Shown here piece by piece: positions 4,789 through 5,918 of a stretch of DNA of 5,918 nt (within the stretch, counting starts at the first letter, position 1; the number at the start of each line of letters is the position of its first letter). A program made the position numbers and the translations under genes. The DNA is from an uncultured Methanosarcinales archaeon (GTDB lineage Archaea > Halobacteriota > Methanosarcinia > Methanotrichales > Methanotrichaceae), in the NCBI GenBank assembly GCA_937864385.1, contig CALMJN010000485.1, positions 1 to 5,918 on the forward strand. Reading direction: 5' to 3'. A model generated the notes under the pieces. That model was not told the origin of the DNA, did not search any database, and saw only the letters and a list, made by a program, of their open reading frames with translations.

Positions 4789-5918
4789 TGCTTCTTCTCC
4801 ATAATTGGTTGTTCATAAGCGCAATTGCCTTTTTAAGGTCCTGCTTTGCATTCTCAAATACTTCACGCTGGACCTCCATGCGTATGGCCAGGACCACGAA
4901 TACGGTGAATGTGGTGACCAGAGCCAAAACCACGGACATCACCGTCACCACCCCGAAGTTGCTGATGATATTAAAAGGCGAGGCGATGAGTGCTCCAAAG
5001 CCGAATGTGACCGTCATTCCCGATGCCACCAGGGCCGAGCCGATGCGGTTGGCGGTGATCTTCATCGCCTCGTAGGGATTGCCGACATTCTCCAGCTCCT
5101 CATAGAAGCGCTCCATCATCAATATGGCATACTCCGATCCCACGCCCAAAACCAGAGCGCCCAGAGTGGCGGTGAGGGGAGTGTACTTCAGACCGCCATA
5201 TAGCATCACCAGCCCCATCCATCCGATCACCACCAGCATGGGCAGAACAGGCAGCAAGGCCTTGATCAGGTCCCGGTAGATGATGAGGAGCAGTATAAAG
5301 ATCATCAGCAGGCCCAGCAGGGACATCTCCACCCTTCCCGAGGTCAGGGCAGCCATGACCGTGGTCATGAGCACCGGCTGGCCGGTGATCCGGACGGAGA
5401 TGCCCGGAGGGGGACTGTTCCAGGCCAGGTCACGCTCATAGGATTCGACCAGCCTCTTCATACCCTCCGTGCCCAGATTGGTCTGGGCATCGCCGATATT
5501 CACATCGATGACCGCCAGGTTGTGCCCGGCGAGGTAGGCACTGGTTATGGAGGAGGGCAGGGATGCTATGCTCTCCCTTATCCTGGCCCTGTCCTGAGGC
5601 AGCTCACCCCCATTGGCCGCCTTGATGTAAGTGGCTATGCTGGCTGCCCCTTCCGTCCGGTCCTCCCTTGATCTGAGCAGATAGCTGCCGAAATCATCCA
5701 TCCATTTCAGGTTCTCCGGATCGGTGATGTCATCTGCCTGGACCAGGAACTTTATCGAGTCCGTTCCTCCGAAGACATCCTTCATGTGCCTCAGATCTAT
5801 GAGGGGGGAGAGGTCCTGGGGAATGTAATTCTTGGAGTCGGTCTCTATGGGCACCATGGTATCGGCATAGTTTCCCGCCAGGGCCAGCAGCAGTGCCAGA
5901 GCCAAGACCGGCTTCCAT
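4778..5918 (-). CDS. RND/MMPL-superfamily exporter (HAE3-like), C-terminal half; gene continues beyond the window
   Basis: RND proteins are polytopic membrane transporters driven by ion gradients. Archaeal HAE3/MMPL-like members may export lipids, hydrophobic compounds or envelope material. The visible 379 residues match the second repeat of such a protein. A first hydrophobic helix (about 4-20 from the window edge, LALALLLALAG) leads into VPIETDSKNYIPQDL and an external domain to about 195. Five further helices follow (about 196-214, 219-241, 245-266, 293-312 and 318-344), with the family motif GVGSEYAILMMERFYEE at 258-274 in the third of them. The tail is short and charged. The frame stays open to the window edge (WKPV precedes the TTG at 5905), and family members are about 750-850 aa, so the true start lies outside and the N-terminal half is missing from view. 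A TTG start at 5905 would be wrong. It overlaps the COG1361-like gene by 11 bases, so the two probably form one operon. The substrate is unknown. Confidence 0.9.
   Translation of the reverse strand, partial: WKPVLALALLLALAGNYADTMVPIETDSKNYIPQDLSPLIDLRHMKDVFGGTDSIKFLVQADDITDPENLKWMDDFGSYLLRSREDRTEGAASIATYIKAANGGELPQDRARIRESIASLPSSITSAYLAGHNLAVIDVNIGDAQTNLGTEGMKRLVESYERDLAWNSPPPGISVRITGQPVLMTTVMAALTSGRVEMSLLGLLMIFILLLIIYRDLIKALLPVLPMLVVIGWMGLVMLYGGLKYTPLTATLGALVLGVGSEYAILMMERFYEELENVGNPYEAMKITANRIGSALVASGMTVTFGFGALIASPFNIISNFGVVTVMSVVLALVTTFTVFVVLAIRMEVQREVFENAKQDLKKAIALMNNQLWRRSNGS
4794..4800 (-). promoter_or_regulatory. Ribosome binding site for the COG1361-like gene, inside the exporter gene
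   Basis: On the minus strand GGAGAAG ends five bases before the ATG at 4788. It lies within the last codons of the exporter gene, whose TAA stop is at 4780-4778. This supports the chosen start and coupled translation of the pair. Confidence 0.6.

Noticed and set aside
4778..5905. Exporter as a complete 375-aa protein starting at TTG 5905
   Set aside because: The frame is open upstream (WKPV), the TTG falls inside the first membrane helix, no ribosome site is visible, and the sequence corresponds to the second half of a double-length RND protein.
5730..5918. Minus-strand open frame starting with the ATG at the very edge (5918)
   Set aside because: It is out of frame with the exporter and has no family features. 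The exporter frame runs through the edge with membrane-helix content.

Overview
The window looks archaeal and most probably comes from a methanogen of the Methanosarcinales. A GC-rich Methanothrix (Methanosaeta) relative is my best guess. The evidence is an RND transporter of the archaeal HAE3-like type followed by a COG1361-type secreted, membrane-anchored protein, GGAG-type ribosome binding sites, heavy use of AGG/AGA and ATA codons in GC-rich DNA (around 60% by eye), and TATA-like rather than -35/-10 promoter candidates. The genus is an inference. No RNA gene, CRISPR array or insertion sequence was seen.

Layout. Positions 1-129 are a leader with a perfect 14-bp-stem palindrome (37-67), a short direct repeat, a weak TATA-like element and a C-rich tract. 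Two plus-strand genes follow, only 2 bases apart: a short hydantoinase A/oxoprolinase-like ASKHA ATPase (130-1806) and a histone-deacetylase/acetylpolyamine-amidohydrolase family enzyme (1809-3170) with an extra cysteine-rich C-terminal region. Positions 3171-3234 hold overlapping hairpins and a T-run at the convergent junction. The minus strand carries, in transcription order, the C-terminal half of an RND/MMPL exporter that continues past the window edge (5918-4778), a COG1361-like secreted protein whose start overlaps the exporter's stop (4788-3739), and a small RDD membrane protein (about 3667-3215).

How the genes may work together. The plus-strand pair joins an ATP-binding hydantoinase-type subunit, without its usual HyuB partner in view, to a zinc-dependent deacetylase that keeps all its catalytic residues. 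The tight spacing suggests a shared role in cleaving an amide or acetamide compound, or in protein deacetylation. The substrate cannot be read from the sequence. On the minus strand the exporter and the secreted COG1361 protein are translationally coupled and probably form one envelope machine. The RDD protein may be a third member or may have its own promoter. No clearly new system is proven. The most interesting candidates are the HyuA-like/HDAC-like pair and the cysteine-rich tail on the HDAC-like enzyme.
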